This document shows, piece by piece, positions 9,919 through 18,990 of a stretch of 64,000 nt of DNA. The position numbers and the translations under genes are program-made. Source of the stretch: an uncultured SAR86 cluster bacterium. Its GTDB lineage: Bacteria > Pseudomonadota > Gammaproteobacteria > Magnimaribacterales > D2472. Numbering within the stretch: the first letter of the stretch is position 1; each line of letters opens with the position of its first letter. The DNA is taken from the NCBI GenBank assembly GCA_902596165.1, contig CACJSU010000003.1:1-64000 (forward strand), read 5' to 3'. The notes beneath the pieces were generated by a model. It searched no databases, was not told where the DNA came from, and saw only the letters and a list, made by a program, of their open reading frames with translations.

Positions 9919-12711
9919 ATGGATAAGAAGCCATATGACCCTTCGGATATAGAACGAAAGCTATATCAAGAGTGGGAGGATTCGGGCATATTTGAACCTG
10001 GAGATGGATCAGATTCATATTCATTAGCCATACCCCCACCAAATGTTACAGGAACACTCCATATGGGGCATGGATTTCAAAATGCCATCATGGATTGCTT
10101 GATTCGATATCATCGAATGTCGGGCAAAAATACCTTGTGGCAAGTCGGCACAGACCATGCAGGTATTGCAACTGAAATGGTGGTTGAACGAAGACTAAAT
10201 GCTAACGGCAAATCAAAGAATGATATTGGTAGAGAAGCTTTTGAAAAAGAAGTTTGGAATTGGAAGAAGTACTCTGGCAACAAAATTACCTCACAGCTGA
10301 GACGCCTGGGCTCTAGTCTAGATTGGAGCACAGAAAGATTCACTTTGGATGATGATTATCAGCATGCTGTTTTAAGTGCTTTTATACAATTATTTGAAGA
10401 AGGCTTAATTTATCAGGGCAAACGCCTCGTGAATTGGGATCCTGCATTAGAGACCTCCCTATCAGACCTTGAAGTAGTCAATAAAGATCTAACAATTAAA
10501 ATCTGGGAAATTAAGTATCAACTCGAGGGAGCTGATGAATTTGTAACTGTTGCTACCACAAGGCCTGAAACGCTAATGGGAGATATGGCGCTCGCAGTCA
10601 ACCCAGATGATAAGAGGTTTGCTCATCTGGTAGGTAAAAATGCTGAGATTCCCTTGTGCAATAGAGTTATTCCCATTGTTGCAGATGATTATGTAGACTC
10701 TGAATTTGGTACAGGGGTTGTGAAGATAACCCCTGGTCATGATTTTAATGATTACGAGCTAGGTAAACGACATGGACTACATATGAATGATAGCTTGCAA
10801 TGTCATACAGGTGATGAAAGCGAATTTGCTCCAATTTCAATTCTAAATAAAGCTGTTGAAGTTATCGGTGTTGCTCCTGAAAAATTTCATGGCATGGATA
10901 GATTTGAGGCTCGTAAAGTTATCTTGCAAGACTTAAAAAATGAAAAGCTTCTGATGTCTGAGAAAGAATATGAAAGCACTCTACCCTATGGAGATAGATC
11001 CGATCAAATTCTTGAGCCCCTCTTAACAGATCAATGGTATGTAGACGCTAAAACTCTTGCCAAACCAGCCATAGAAGCTGTTAAGTCTAAGGAAATTCAA
11101 TTTGTACCTGCTAATTGGGAAAAAACCTATTTCCAATGGATGGATAACATTCAAGACTGGTGCATAAGTAGGCAACTATGGTGGGGACATAGAATTCCAA
11201 TTTGGTACGATGAATCAAATGCGCCCTATGCAGGCTTTTCTGAAGCAGATGTTAGAAAAAAGCATGGTCTCAAAGGTGAGCTACGCCAAGAAGAGGATGT
11301 ATTAGATACATGGTTTTCATCGAGTCTGTGGACATTTGCCACTATGGGCTGGCCCAAAAAAAATGAAAAACTTAACCTTTTTCATCCAACAACAACCTTG
11401 GTAACTGGTTTTGATATTATCTTCTTTTGGGTCGCTAGGATGATCATGATGACCAAACACTTCATGAAAGAAGTTCCCTTCAAAGAGGTTTATATTACCG
11501 GTCTAATTAAAGATGAGAATGGGCAGAAAATGTCCAAATCAAAAGGAAACATCCTTGACCCAATTGATCTTATAGATGGGGTTTCCCTAGAGGAACTGCT
11601 GGAAAAAAGAACTGAGGGCATGATGCAACCTCAACTCAAAGAAAAAATTATCAAACAGACAAAAAAACAGTTCCCTGAAGGTATCGAAAGTTACGGTACT
11701 GATGCTTTGCGATACACCTTCTACTCTCTTGCTTCTCCGGGCAGAGACATTAATTTTGATATAGGCAGAATCAAGGGCTACAGAAACTTCTGCAATAAAA
11801 TTTGGAATGCTTTCAGGTTTATTGAAATGCAAGTTGCTAATCATGGCTATCAAATCAGTGAAAGCTCAGAAGATATTTTATCTGACTGGATGGGATCAAA
11901 AATTCACCAAACTGCTCAAAATTGCCAAACGCATATAAAACAATATCGGTTTGATTTAGCGTCGGCGGAGATATATGAATTAATATGGTCAAATTTCTGT
12001 GACTGGTACATAGAATTCAGTAAAGTCGCCATCCAAAAATCTGATGAAACTAGCCAAATAAATAATCTTATTGGGAATTTAATTGCTAACTTTTATAGCA
12101 TTCTTGAATTGTTGCATCCTTTCATGCCCTTTATTACTGAGGAACTTTCTTCTAAATTGGCGGATTTGGCAAAAGTAGAAAAGTCAGGATTCTTAGTTGA
12201 GGGTGGCTTTGAACATGCAAGAGTATCCAAGGAAAAAACTGAACAACAATTAGATGAGATCATTAACATTATTTCTTCACTTAGGGTTCTAAGAGCGGAA
12301 AACCAAAATATAAAAAATGAGACCTTTAATCTCATTGTTTCTAATGATCTTAACTCTGAGATGCAATCTGTCATCAGCGAGAATGAAGAAATCATTGCAG
12401 GTATTGCAAAATTAGATGGAATCGAATTTTCCGACAAGATCCCAGCAGAATCAATTGAAAAAACCATGGATGGATACAAGCTCATTATTCCATTGGAGGG
12501 ATTGATTGATCCTGAAGAGGAAATGATGCGACTTCAAAAAGAGCTAGAAGATGTAGAGAATGATATTCAGATAATTAGCTCTAAACTTGCCAATGAGCAA
12601 TTTATTTCCAAGGCTCCCGCTGCAGTTGTAGAGAAAGAAACAGCAAAAGTTGCAGATGCTGAAAGCAAAAAAGCAATGTTAGAAAAAAGTATTGCTAAGC
12701 TTCAGCCTTAG
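9919..12711 (+). CDS. valS: Valyl-tRNA synthetase ValS
   Basis: Class Ia synthetase that charges tRNA-Val and edits misactivated threonine. The HIGH motif appears as HMGH at residues 48-51 and KMSKS is intact at 537-541; between them lies the editing domain (ATTRPETLMGD). The C-terminal ~70 residues (EEEMMRLQKELEDVENDIQ...) form the tRNA-binding coiled coil. Length 930 aa compares with about 950 in E. coli. It is likely cotranscribed with pepA. Its last 17 bases overlap, tail to tail, the end of the alpha/beta hydrolase gene on the other strand. Confidence 0.96.
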   Translation: MDKKPYDPSDIERKLYQEWEDSGIFEPGDGSDSYSLAIPPPNVTGTLHMGHGFQNAIMDCLIRYHRMSGKNTLWQVGTDHAGIATEMVVERRLNANGKSKNDIGREAFEKEVWNWKKYSGNKITSQLRRLGSSLDWSTERFTLDDDYQHAVLSAFIQLFEEGLIYQGKRLVNWDPALETSLSDLEVVNKDLTIKIWEIKYQLEGADEFVTVATTRPETLMGDMALAVNPDDKRFAHLVGKNAEIPLCNRVIPIVADDYVDSEFGTGVVKITPGHDFNDYELGKRHGLHMNDSLQCHTGDESEFAPISILNKAVEVIGVAPEKFHGMDRFEARKVILQDLKNEKLLMSEKEYESTLPYGDRSDQILEPLLTDQWYVDAKTLAKPAIEAVKSKEIQFVPANWEKTYFQWMDNIQDWCISRQLWWGHRIPIWYDESNAPYAGFSEADVRKKHGLKGELRQEEDVLDTWFSSSLWTFATMGWPKKNEKLNLFHPTTTLVTGFDIIFFWVARMIMMTKHFMKEVPFKEVYITGLIKDENGQKMSKSKGNILDPIDLIDGVSLEELLEKRTEGMMQPQLKEKIIKQTKKQFPEGIESYGTDALRYTFYSLASPGRDINFDIGRIKGYRNFCNKIWNAFRFIEMQVANHGYQISESSEDILSDWMGSKIHQTAQNCQTHIKQYRFDLASAEIYELIWSNFCDWYIEFSKVAIQKSDETSQINNLIGNLIANFYSILELLHPFMPFITEELSSKLADLAKVEKSGFLVEGGFEHARVSKEKTEQQLDEIINIISSLRVLRAENQNIKNETFNLIVSNDLNSEMQSVISENEEIIAGIAKLDGIEFSDKIPAESIEKTMDGYKLIIPLEGLIDPEEEMMRLQKELEDVENDIQIISSKLANEQFISKAPAAVVEKETAKVADAESKKAMLEKSIAKLQP

Positions 12712-13666
12712 CCAGACTTATTAAAAAATCACGAATAGCTGCGCCAACCAATGAGGGCTCAGCATAAGTAATGTCATGCTTGCCTCCCTCTAACACAAGT
12801 AATTCAGATTGAGGGATAGAAAGCATTAGCTCCTCGCTGCCTTTAAATGGAACAACGCCATCATCTGTTCCCCAAATAGTCAAAGTAGGCTTGTTCAAAT
12901 TTCCTACTTCGCCAAACATTTCTTGAGTGCTAAATAAATTGAAATTGCGGGCTGTAGATAGCAAAGCATGAATGAAGCCCTTGTATTGCATCTGGATTCC
13001 TGCTTTTTTAATAAAGTCTTTTTTTGATAAAGCCAATGGGTCTTCTCTGGGTGGCTCATCGTTCTCTTCGTTTCCTTGAAAGACTAACCTTGAACCAAAG
13101 ACATTGAGAATCCACTCTCCGATTAAAGGTTTCATGATCCACCAATCCTCAGTTGGGTTTTCAGCCATAAAGCCTGCTGGAGCAATCAAAGACATGCTTT
13201 TAACCATGTCAGGAAACTCATTGGTAAAATGCCCAACTATAGGCCCGCCCATTGAATAGCCCACTAGATGAACCTGATCAGAAATTCCTTGGGTATCCAA
13301 TAGACCTTTAAGAGATTGAACAAAAACATCCTTGGTATATTTAATTCTTGGTCTCTCTGAATATCCTCGACCATAATGATCAAACACGAGGATTGAGTAA
13401 CCTGCATCTAATAAAAAACCCTTCATTCCATCCCAGACAAAATGAGGAGTGGAAAATCCATGCACTAAAACGACTGTTTCATTGTTTGCAACTTCAGCAT
13501 CTGGATAATACCAACGGTAATACAGATTGCCTTCTTTTAGTGGGACCCAAGAACCTTCCACAGGAAGGTCAGATGCTGCTAGCGTTTTAAGGTTATATGT
13601 TTGAACAAAGTATGGGATCCATAAAACCAAGAGAACAACCAAAAGACTGGTGAGTGTTTTTTTCAT
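12695..13666 (-). CDS. Membrane-anchored alpha/beta-fold hydrolase
   Basis: Alpha/beta hydrolase with a probable N-terminal signal anchor (LTSLLVVLLVLWIPYFV), so the catalytic domain should face the periplasm. The oxyanion-side motif LVHGFS and the nucleophile elbow GYSMGG (Ser near residue 138) are present. The acid is probably the Asp in WGTDDGVVPF, and the His is in GGKHDITYAE. Length 323 aa fits ester/lactone hydrolases of this superfamily; the substrate cannot be named. It starts inside the end of the carboxyltransferase gene with a 4-nt overlap, suggesting coupled translation and perhaps a shared acyl substrate. Confidence 0.82.
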   Translation of the reverse strand: MKKTLTSLLVVLLVLWIPYFVQTYNLKTLAASDLPVEGSWVPLKEGNLYYRWYYPDAEVANNETVVLVHGFSTPHFVWDGMKGFLLDAGYSILVFDHYGRGYSERPRIKYTKDVFVQSLKGLLDTQGISDQVHLVGYSMGGPIVGHFTNEFPDMVKSMSLIAPAGFMAENPTEDWWIMKPLIGEWILNVFGSRLVFQGNEENDEPPREDPLALSKKDFIKKAGIQMQYKGFIHALLSTARNFNLFSTQEMFGEVGNLNKPTLTIWGTDDGVVPFKGSEELMLSIPQSELLVLEGGKHDITYAEPSLVGAAIRDFLISLAKAEA

Positions 13667-15195
13667 AGATTTCCTTGCGCAGATTGAAAAGCTTTAAGCA
13701 CAGTTTGTCTTGTATCTGCAGGGTCAATAACCGCATCAATTTCTAAAAAAGATGCTGCCTCAATTGCTTGACCAACGTCGTACATTTTAGCAACCAACTT
13801 ATCAAAAAGTTTCTTACGCTCATCAAGGTCTTCGATGCTCTCTAATTCTTTTTTATAACCCAGTTTAACAGCTCCCTCTATTCCCATGCCGCCAAATTCT
13901 CCTGTAGGCCATGCTGCAGTATAAACAGGGTTATGAAGACTGCCTCCAACTAAAGCCTGCGCTCCTAAACCGTATCCTTTACGAAGAAAAATTGCTACAA
14001 GCGGAACCTGAATATTGGCTCCTTGTTTAAATAGAGTTGCCATTCTTCTGACAGCTCCCCCCTCTTCACTTGCAGGGCCAACCATAAATCCAGGAGTATC
14101 AGCAAGAACAAGAATTGAAAGATTATGATCATTGCAAATAGAAATAAACTCCGCTGCTTTTTCAGCAGACTCGGAATCTATTGCCCCCCCAAGTTTTTGA
14201 CAATCACTTGCAAGAAGACCGAAGGGCTTCCCTTCTATTCTAATAAAACCGGTAACAATACTTTGACCGAAGTTTTTCCTGAGTTCTAAAAAACTGTCTT
14301 CATCGGCCAATGTATGGATAATATCGCGAACCTCATAGGTATAACGCCTGTCCTCAGGCATTATATCGCGCAGGGTTTTTTGATCATTAACAGTGAATTC
14401 GCTGATGGGGCCTTGAAAATAAGAAAGAAGTTTTTTTGCAATTATGGTGGCCTGTTCTTCATTGTCAGCTACATAGTCTACAACTCCATTCTTCTCATGT
14501 ACCGAAACAGGACCAATTTCAGTTGGCTCAAATACGCCCAACCCTCCCCCTTCTATCATGGCTGGACCAGCCATGCCAATCCATGAAGTTTTAGTTGCAA
14601 TCCTGAAATCTGAACAGCCAAATAATGCAGCATTACCTGCAAAGCAATAACCATTATTTATTGCAATTTTTAAAGAGCTACCGGTTAATTGAGCCCAAGT
14701 AGAAAAAGATGGTATATGTAATCCAGCCATCTGAATCAATACATCCGTATCTCCTGGTCTACCCCCACCTCCTTCTGTAAAAATTACAATTGGGAGCTCA
14801 AACTTTTTGGCTTGATCACATATACGATCCAGCTTTAAGTGATGAAAAGCACCTTGCGTTCCAGCCAAGACAGAATAATCATAAACAATGGCAACAGCTT
14901 GAGAGTTTTCTGCCCCAACTAATTCTGAATTGACAGAGCAAAAACCAGTAATAATTCCATCGGCATTGGTTTTATCTTGAAGCTCTTCATAATCTCGACG
15001 GCTGCGTTGTGCGGCAACTGCAAATTGACCAAACTCTAAAAAACTGCCTTCATCCACTAAATGAGCAAGATTTTCTCTAGCAGTTCTATATTTTTTTGAA
15101 TGCCTCTTTTCAGTTGATGATGTGCGAAATTCATCAGAGCTTTTTGCAACTCGGCGAATGAATTTTTCAAATTCTGGTCGATTTTTAATAGCCAT
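13663..15195 (-). CDS. Acyl-CoA carboxylase, carboxyltransferase (beta) subunit
   Basis: Biotin-dependent acyl-CoA carboxylases move a carboxyl group from biotin to acetyl-, propionyl- or methylcrotonyl-CoA. This 510 aa protein has the two crotonase-like halves of the carboxyltransferase subunit: the N-terminal half includes VIFTEGGGGRPGDTD and the C-terminal half has LADTPGFMVGPASEEGG, both typical acyl-CoA/biotin loop regions. A strong ribosome binding site (AGGAG) lies just before the ATG at 15195. No biotin carboxylase or biotin carrier gene is in the window, so the partner subunit must be elsewhere. The specific acyl-CoA is not decidable here. Confidence 0.85.
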   Translation of the reverse strand: MAIKNRPEFEKFIRRVAKSSDEFRTSSTEKRHSKKYRTARENLAHLVDEGSFLEFGQFAVAAQRSRRDYEELQDKTNADGIITGFCSVNSELVGAENSQAVAIVYDYSVLAGTQGAFHHLKLDRICDQAKKFELPIVIFTEGGGGRPGDTDVLIQMAGLHIPSFSTWAQLTGSSLKIAINNGYCFAGNAALFGCSDFRIATKTSWIGMAGPAMIEGGGLGVFEPTEIGPVSVHEKNGVVDYVADNEEQATIIAKKLLSYFQGPISEFTVNDQKTLRDIMPEDRRYTYEVRDIIHTLADEDSFLELRKNFGQSIVTGFIRIEGKPFGLLASDCQKLGGAIDSESAEKAAEFISICNDHNLSILVLADTPGFMVGPASEEGGAVRRMATLFKQGANIQVPLVAIFLRKGYGLGAQALVGGSLHNPVYTAAWPTGEFGGMGIEGAVKLGYKKELESIEDLDERKKLFDKLVAKMYDVGQAIEAASFLEIDAVIDPADTRQTVLKAFQSAQGNL

Positions 15196-15235
15196 GGTCT
15201 CCTATGCTACTAAAAAAATATCCTTTCGGGTAAAA

Positions 15236-16060
15236 CTAACTTGCAGTATGTTTTTTAAAGGCATCGCCAGTAAATTTTAATACCTTTGCTCTAGATAAAA
15301 TCCTAGGTAAAAATGCGAACTTAGAATTACCTTTACCAGGAACTATGTAGTGCTTATTTTGTAAAAAAGCATCCAAGGTTTCTTGAGATACTCTTTCACA
15401 TGTATCCCCAACCTGACCATCGCCTTTTAATTGACTGATTCTTTGTTTTAGTTTTTCAGATGATTTTTCCGAAGCAGTATTCCTAAAATTTGAATCTGTG
15501 GCCCCAGGACATGAAGCCATAACTCTAACATTGCTCGAAGCATACTCATATCTCAATGCTTCAGATAACATCAAAACATATGCTTTCGTTGAAGAATAAA
15601 CACTCGCGTAGGGCACCGGTAAAAATGAAGCAGACGATCCTATATTAATGACCCCACCTTCACCTTTATCTACCATGTCTGGCATAAATAAATGGCAAAG
15701 ATCAGTCAGAGAAGTAATGTTTAGTTGAATCATTGCCGCATAATCATCTCTTTGAAACTCTCCAAATCGACCCCATCTGCCATAACCTGCATTATTAATT
15801 AATAAATCTACATTAAGATCTGCAGCTATTACCTGCTGATGCAATCTTTTACCTGAGCCAGCCTGAGCTAAATCTTCAATAAAGATATGTGCCTTACTTC
15901 CCTTTTCTTCGATTTCCATTGCCACAGCCTCTAATTGTTCTTTAGATCGAGCAGTCAAAAGTAATTCAGCCCCTCTAGACGCAAGATCAATCGCTAAAGC
16001 TTTTCCGATCCCGCCAGAAGCACCAGTTACAAGGACAAATTTATTTTTATAACTTTTCAT
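15236..16060 (-). CDS. Short-chain dehydrogenase/reductase
   Basis: NAD(P)-dependent SDR oxidoreductase of 274 aa. The cofactor loop TGASGGIG is near the N-terminus, NNAG follows around residue 90, and the catalytic YSSTK (YxxxK) is near residue 157, preceded by a Ser-rich strand (NIGSSASF). I chose the ATG at 16060 rather than the track's TTG at 16069, because a perfect AGGAGG (16071-16076) sits 10 nt before the ATG but only 1 nt before the TTG. The substrate is unknown. It lies between a sugar nucleotidyltransferase and an acyl-CoA carboxyltransferase. Confidence 0.87.
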   Translation of the reverse strand: MKSYKNKFVLVTGASGGIGKALAIDLASRGAELLLTARSKEQLEAVAMEIEEKGSKAHIFIEDLAQAGSGKRLHQQVIAADLNVDLLINNAGYGRWGRFGEFQRDDYAAMIQLNITSLTDLCHLFMPDMVDKGEGGVINIGSSASFLPVPYASVYSSTKAYVLMLSEALRYEYASSNVRVMASCPGATDSNFRNTASEKSSEKLKQRISQLKGDGQVGDTCERVSQETLDAFLQNKHYIVPGKGNSKFAFLPRILSRAKVLKFTGDAFKKHTAS

Positions 16061-16124
16061 TTTCAGCAATCCTCCTAAAAAATTTAATTGAATTTAATCT
16101 AATAATAATCAAATCTAAAATAAG

Positions 16125-16811
16125 TTATTTAAGACTTTTTTTAGCATGGTGGAGCTGAGCCAAATCATCTACTGAATACCAGGAATCTAAAACATTTTTT
16201 GAGCACTTAATTTCTTTTAAATCAATTAATTGCTTCCATAAATCATTAAAATCTTGAGTACTTTTTGTAAGGGCATTAATTTTTGCAGGATTTAAAATTT
16301 GAACTCCCGAAGACATAATCTTGCTTTGATCATCACGCGAGAGAGACTGAATAAAATTTTTACTATCATGAACAATAAAATCACCCTCTATATCTTCTAT
16401 TGGATTTGCAGGAATGATCATACATGCTGGAGATCCTATCTGAGAATACTCTTCTGAATATGATGTAAAGTTTATTTTGATTATGTTATCGCATGTTAGA
16501 ACAAATATTGGAGAATCTATATTTGAAAGTAGGCTATTGTAAAGCCACCATGCATTTCCTTTGCCCTCAGTATTAATTACAGTTGAGACATCGTTTTCTA
16601 TAACATGGCTCGCCAACATTGCACCCTTGTAACCCACAGTAATATGAACATTTCTAATTTCTTTTTTTAATTTCTTAATGCCCTCTGAAATTAAAGTGGA
16701 TTCTCCTAATGGCGCCATAGCTTTTGGCATTGAATCAGTTAACGGCCTCATTCTTAATCCTCGACCTGCAGCCATTACGACTGCATGAGTTATGGGAAGG
16801 TGCTCTTTCAA
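16125..16811 (-). CDS. Sugar-phosphate nucleotidyltransferase
   Basis: NTP-transferase family enzyme (RmlA/GlmU-like fold) expected to activate a sugar phosphate to an NDP-sugar. The N-terminal signature AAGRGLRMRPLTDSMPKAM is intact, with the nucleotide-binding GRG and catalytic Lys, and a metal-site Asp follows in LTCDN. At 228 aa it lacks any hexapeptide C-terminal domain, like MurNAc-1-P uridylyltransferase (MurU) and other short members. It is separated by one base from the upstream epimerase gene, so they should act in the same sugar pathway. The sugar cannot be inferred. Confidence 0.82.
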   Translation of the reverse strand: MKEHLPITHAVVMAAGRGLRMRPLTDSMPKAMAPLGESTLISEGIKKLKKEIRNVHITVGYKGAMLASHVIENDVSTVINTEGKGNAWWLYNSLLSNIDSPIFVLTCDNIIKINFTSYSEEYSQIGSPACMIIPANPIEDIEGDFIVHDSKNFIQSLSRDDQSKIMSSGVQILNPAKINALTKSTQDFNDLWKQLIDLKEIKCSKNVLDSWYSVDDLAQLHHAKKSLK

Positions 16812-16812
16812 A

Positions 16813-17751
16813 TCACATACCTATTTTTATTAATTGGATAATTTCTTCTTCGCTGTGAGAATCTGCATTTTCTGTTGAAACAACTTCTTTGATATGATTT
16901 TTAGATTGCTCAAAAGAAGAGGTAAGAAAATGCTTAATAGAATCTATAGTAACTTCTGAAGTATATTGTAATTCTGTAAAGCCTATCATTGACTCATGAT
17001 CGGTATCTCCAGGCCGTCTATCAATCTCAACCCATGCAGTGCCATATAACTTATTCCAAACATCTAGGATTCTAGAAATCTTGGAAGCTTTCATTTGCAT
17101 AGAGAGTATTTTGCCATTAGTTAATTCAATATTATTTAAATTTCTTATTACCAAATCTGCAGCATCAGAGACACTAAAAAAAAATCGTTTCATGTTAGGT
17201 CCGGTAGATTCTATTTTTTCATTCAATTCCATCATTTGCTTCCATAAAGGAAAAACTGATCCTGTTGACCAGGCAATATTACCAAAACGAACACAAGAAA
17301 AATTAGTATCACTGCTAGCATTTAAAGAGTTAAACATTTTTTCCATTAAAGCTTTTGAATTTCCATAGATATGATTAACTGGAGGCGCTGCTTTATCAGT
17401 TGAGATGCCAATAACGGTATTGACACTTTTTTCTATAGAAATTCTTGCAATATTTTGTGAACCAAGAACATTAACATCTATGCATTCCATAGGCTGAAAT
17501 TCAGATATGTTCACAAACTTTGTTGCTCCAGCGTGAATAACAATATCAGGTTTGACTAAATTAAATGCATCATAAACAGATGAGATGCTACAAATATCAA
17601 GGGGTATTGCCTCACAATTCGTATAAACTTGAGCCTCCTGATTTAAACCATTATTTCTTGAACCAAGGATGACTTTATAATTTTTTTTAAGTTTTAGAGC
17701 TAATTCTCTTCCTAGAAAACCAGATCCACCTGTGATTAATACTGTTTCCAT
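16813..17751 (-). CDS. NAD-dependent sugar epimerase/dehydratase (CapD/PseB-like)
   Basis: Extended SDR enzyme of 312 aa with the NAD loop TGGSGFLG at residues 7-14 and an active-site segment ISTDKAAPPVNHIYGNSK with the Tyr and Lys of YxxxK. The polysaccharide-biosynthesis pattern STDKA is shared with CapD/PseB-type UDP-GlcNAc dehydratase-epimerases. It sits between a glycosyltransferase and a nucleotidyltransferase in a three-gene glycan islet downstream of guaA. Which hexose it acts on cannot be told from the sequence. Confidence 0.8.
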   Translation of the reverse strand: METVLITGGSGFLGRELALKLKKNYKVILGSRNNGLNQEAQVYTNCEAIPLDICSISSVYDAFNLVKPDIVIHAGATKFVNISEFQPMECIDVNVLGSQNIARISIEKSVNTVIGISTDKAAPPVNHIYGNSKALMEKMFNSLNASSDTNFSCVRFGNIAWSTGSVFPLWKQMMELNEKIESTGPNMKRFFFSVSDAADLVIRNLNNIELTNGKILSMQMKASKISRILDVWNKLYGTAWVEIDRRPGDTDHESMIGFTELQYTSEVTIDSIKHFLTSSFEQSKNHIKEVVSTENADSHSEEEIIQLIKIGM

Positions 17752-17786
17752 GAGCTGATACTTTATTTAGAGTATATTGTTTAATA

Positions 17787-18980
17787 TTATAGTTTACTTA
17801 ATTGTTTTTGGAATGGAGCCAAAATTATGCCTAGCATTATTCCTGGAGTTTTTAATAAATCAAAAGACAAGCCTATCAAGCCAACTGCAATCCAGTTTCC
17901 AGGAAAAATAAATTTATAATTAATTCCTAATTTTAAAGGTATATATACGCCTCGGTAAAAAAAAGAAAATATAAAAAGCAAAAGAATATATATTTTTGTT
18001 ATATGGGGCACAAAAAAGATTGAGTCCTCAACCCAATCAATTACCTTGGTATTCCATTTGTAAACTGTTAAAGAGACTACTGTAAATAATAAAACCTTTG
18101 CAAACCAATTAAGTAAATTAAATCTCCCTACAACCTCAAAAGCTCTGCTGATAATTATGTAAATAAATAAAACAACAATTAAGGATAATGCAAAAATTTT
18201 AGTTATATTTGGTATAAAAAGTGGGTTGTTATCCCACCCTCCTATTAGGTAATTCCATTTGGTCAAGAGGAGCATAGAAAATACTAAAAAAGCACAAAGG
18301 TAGATATCACGAATCTTTTTTTGTGCTCTAACTCTGGCTGAGTGTAAATAGTAAATAAAATACTTTCTTTGCATCCCAAAAAAAGTATTAGGTAATGAAC
18401 AATAGTCCAGAGAAGGATCTGCTGGCATAACGCATTTGCTACATACATCTCTTAACTGCAATCTCCACTCTTGATCATCTCCTGCTCTGATACCTTCAAT
18501 GAATCCACCTGACTGATTAAAAATATCTAAACTTACTAGTGTGCCTGGTGAGGTTTCATGGCCAACTCTTCCAAATGTAGCTGCACGTAATAATTTTTGA
18601 GTACGAGTAATTGCTCGATACTTTGTGCAACCAAAAACTACATTGGTCTTATTTTTTTTTGCTAGATAGATATTTCTTTCAAGCCAATCTTGCCTTGGAA
18701 CAGTTCCTACATCTAAGAAAGCTAACCAATTGAATGAGGCTGCTTTTGCTCCTTCATTTCTTTTTTCTCCAGGATATTCTTTTGAGCTTCTAATATAGAA
18801 AACAGGAATGTCATTTTGCAATGAATCTAAATAATCCTTAATCTCATCATGGTTACTTGAATCAACAATAATTATTTCATTTGGTTTATAAGATTGATGT
18901 AAAACTGAATTAAGCAGTACTTTGAGCTCATTCAGACAGTTATAAGTTGGAATAATCAAAGAAATATTGAACTGATTCAT
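17787..18980 (-). CDS. Family 2 glycosyltransferase with C-terminal membrane domain
   Basis: GT-A glycosyltransferase domain at the N-terminus (SLIIPTYNCLNELKVLLNSV; metal-binding region near FLDVG and the GDDQEW motif near residue 175), followed by ~170 residues of membrane helices. I use the ATG at 18980 (397 aa): AGGAG precedes it by 7 nt and overlaps the guaA stop codon, whereas the track start lies inside guaA. The membrane part contains an internal duplication: KWN...W...FIPNITKI at 241-262 recurs as KWN...W...FVPHITKI at 308-330. It probably adds a sugar to a lipid-linked or surface glycan; the acceptor is unknown. Confidence 0.82.
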   Translation of the reverse strand: MNQFNISLIIPTYNCLNELKVLLNSVLHQSYKPNEIIIVDSSNHDEIKDYLDSLQNDIPVFYIRSSKEYPGEKRNEGAKAASFNWLAFLDVGTVPRQDWLERNIYLAKKNKTNVVFGCTKYRAITRTQKLLRAATFGRVGHETSPGTLVSLDIFNQSGGFIEGIRAGDDQEWRLQLRDVCSKCVMPADPSLDYCSLPNTFFGMQRKYFIYYLHSARVRAQKKIRDIYLCAFLVFSMLLLTKWNYLIGGWDNNPLFIPNITKIFALSLIVVLFIYIIISRAFEVVGRFNLLNWFAKVLLFTVVSLTVYKWNTKVIDWVEDSIFFVPHITKIYILLLFIFSFFYRGVYIPLKLGINYKFIFPGNWIAVGLIGLSFDLLKTPGIMLGIILAPFQKQLSKL

Positions 18981-18990
18981 AAGCCTACTC

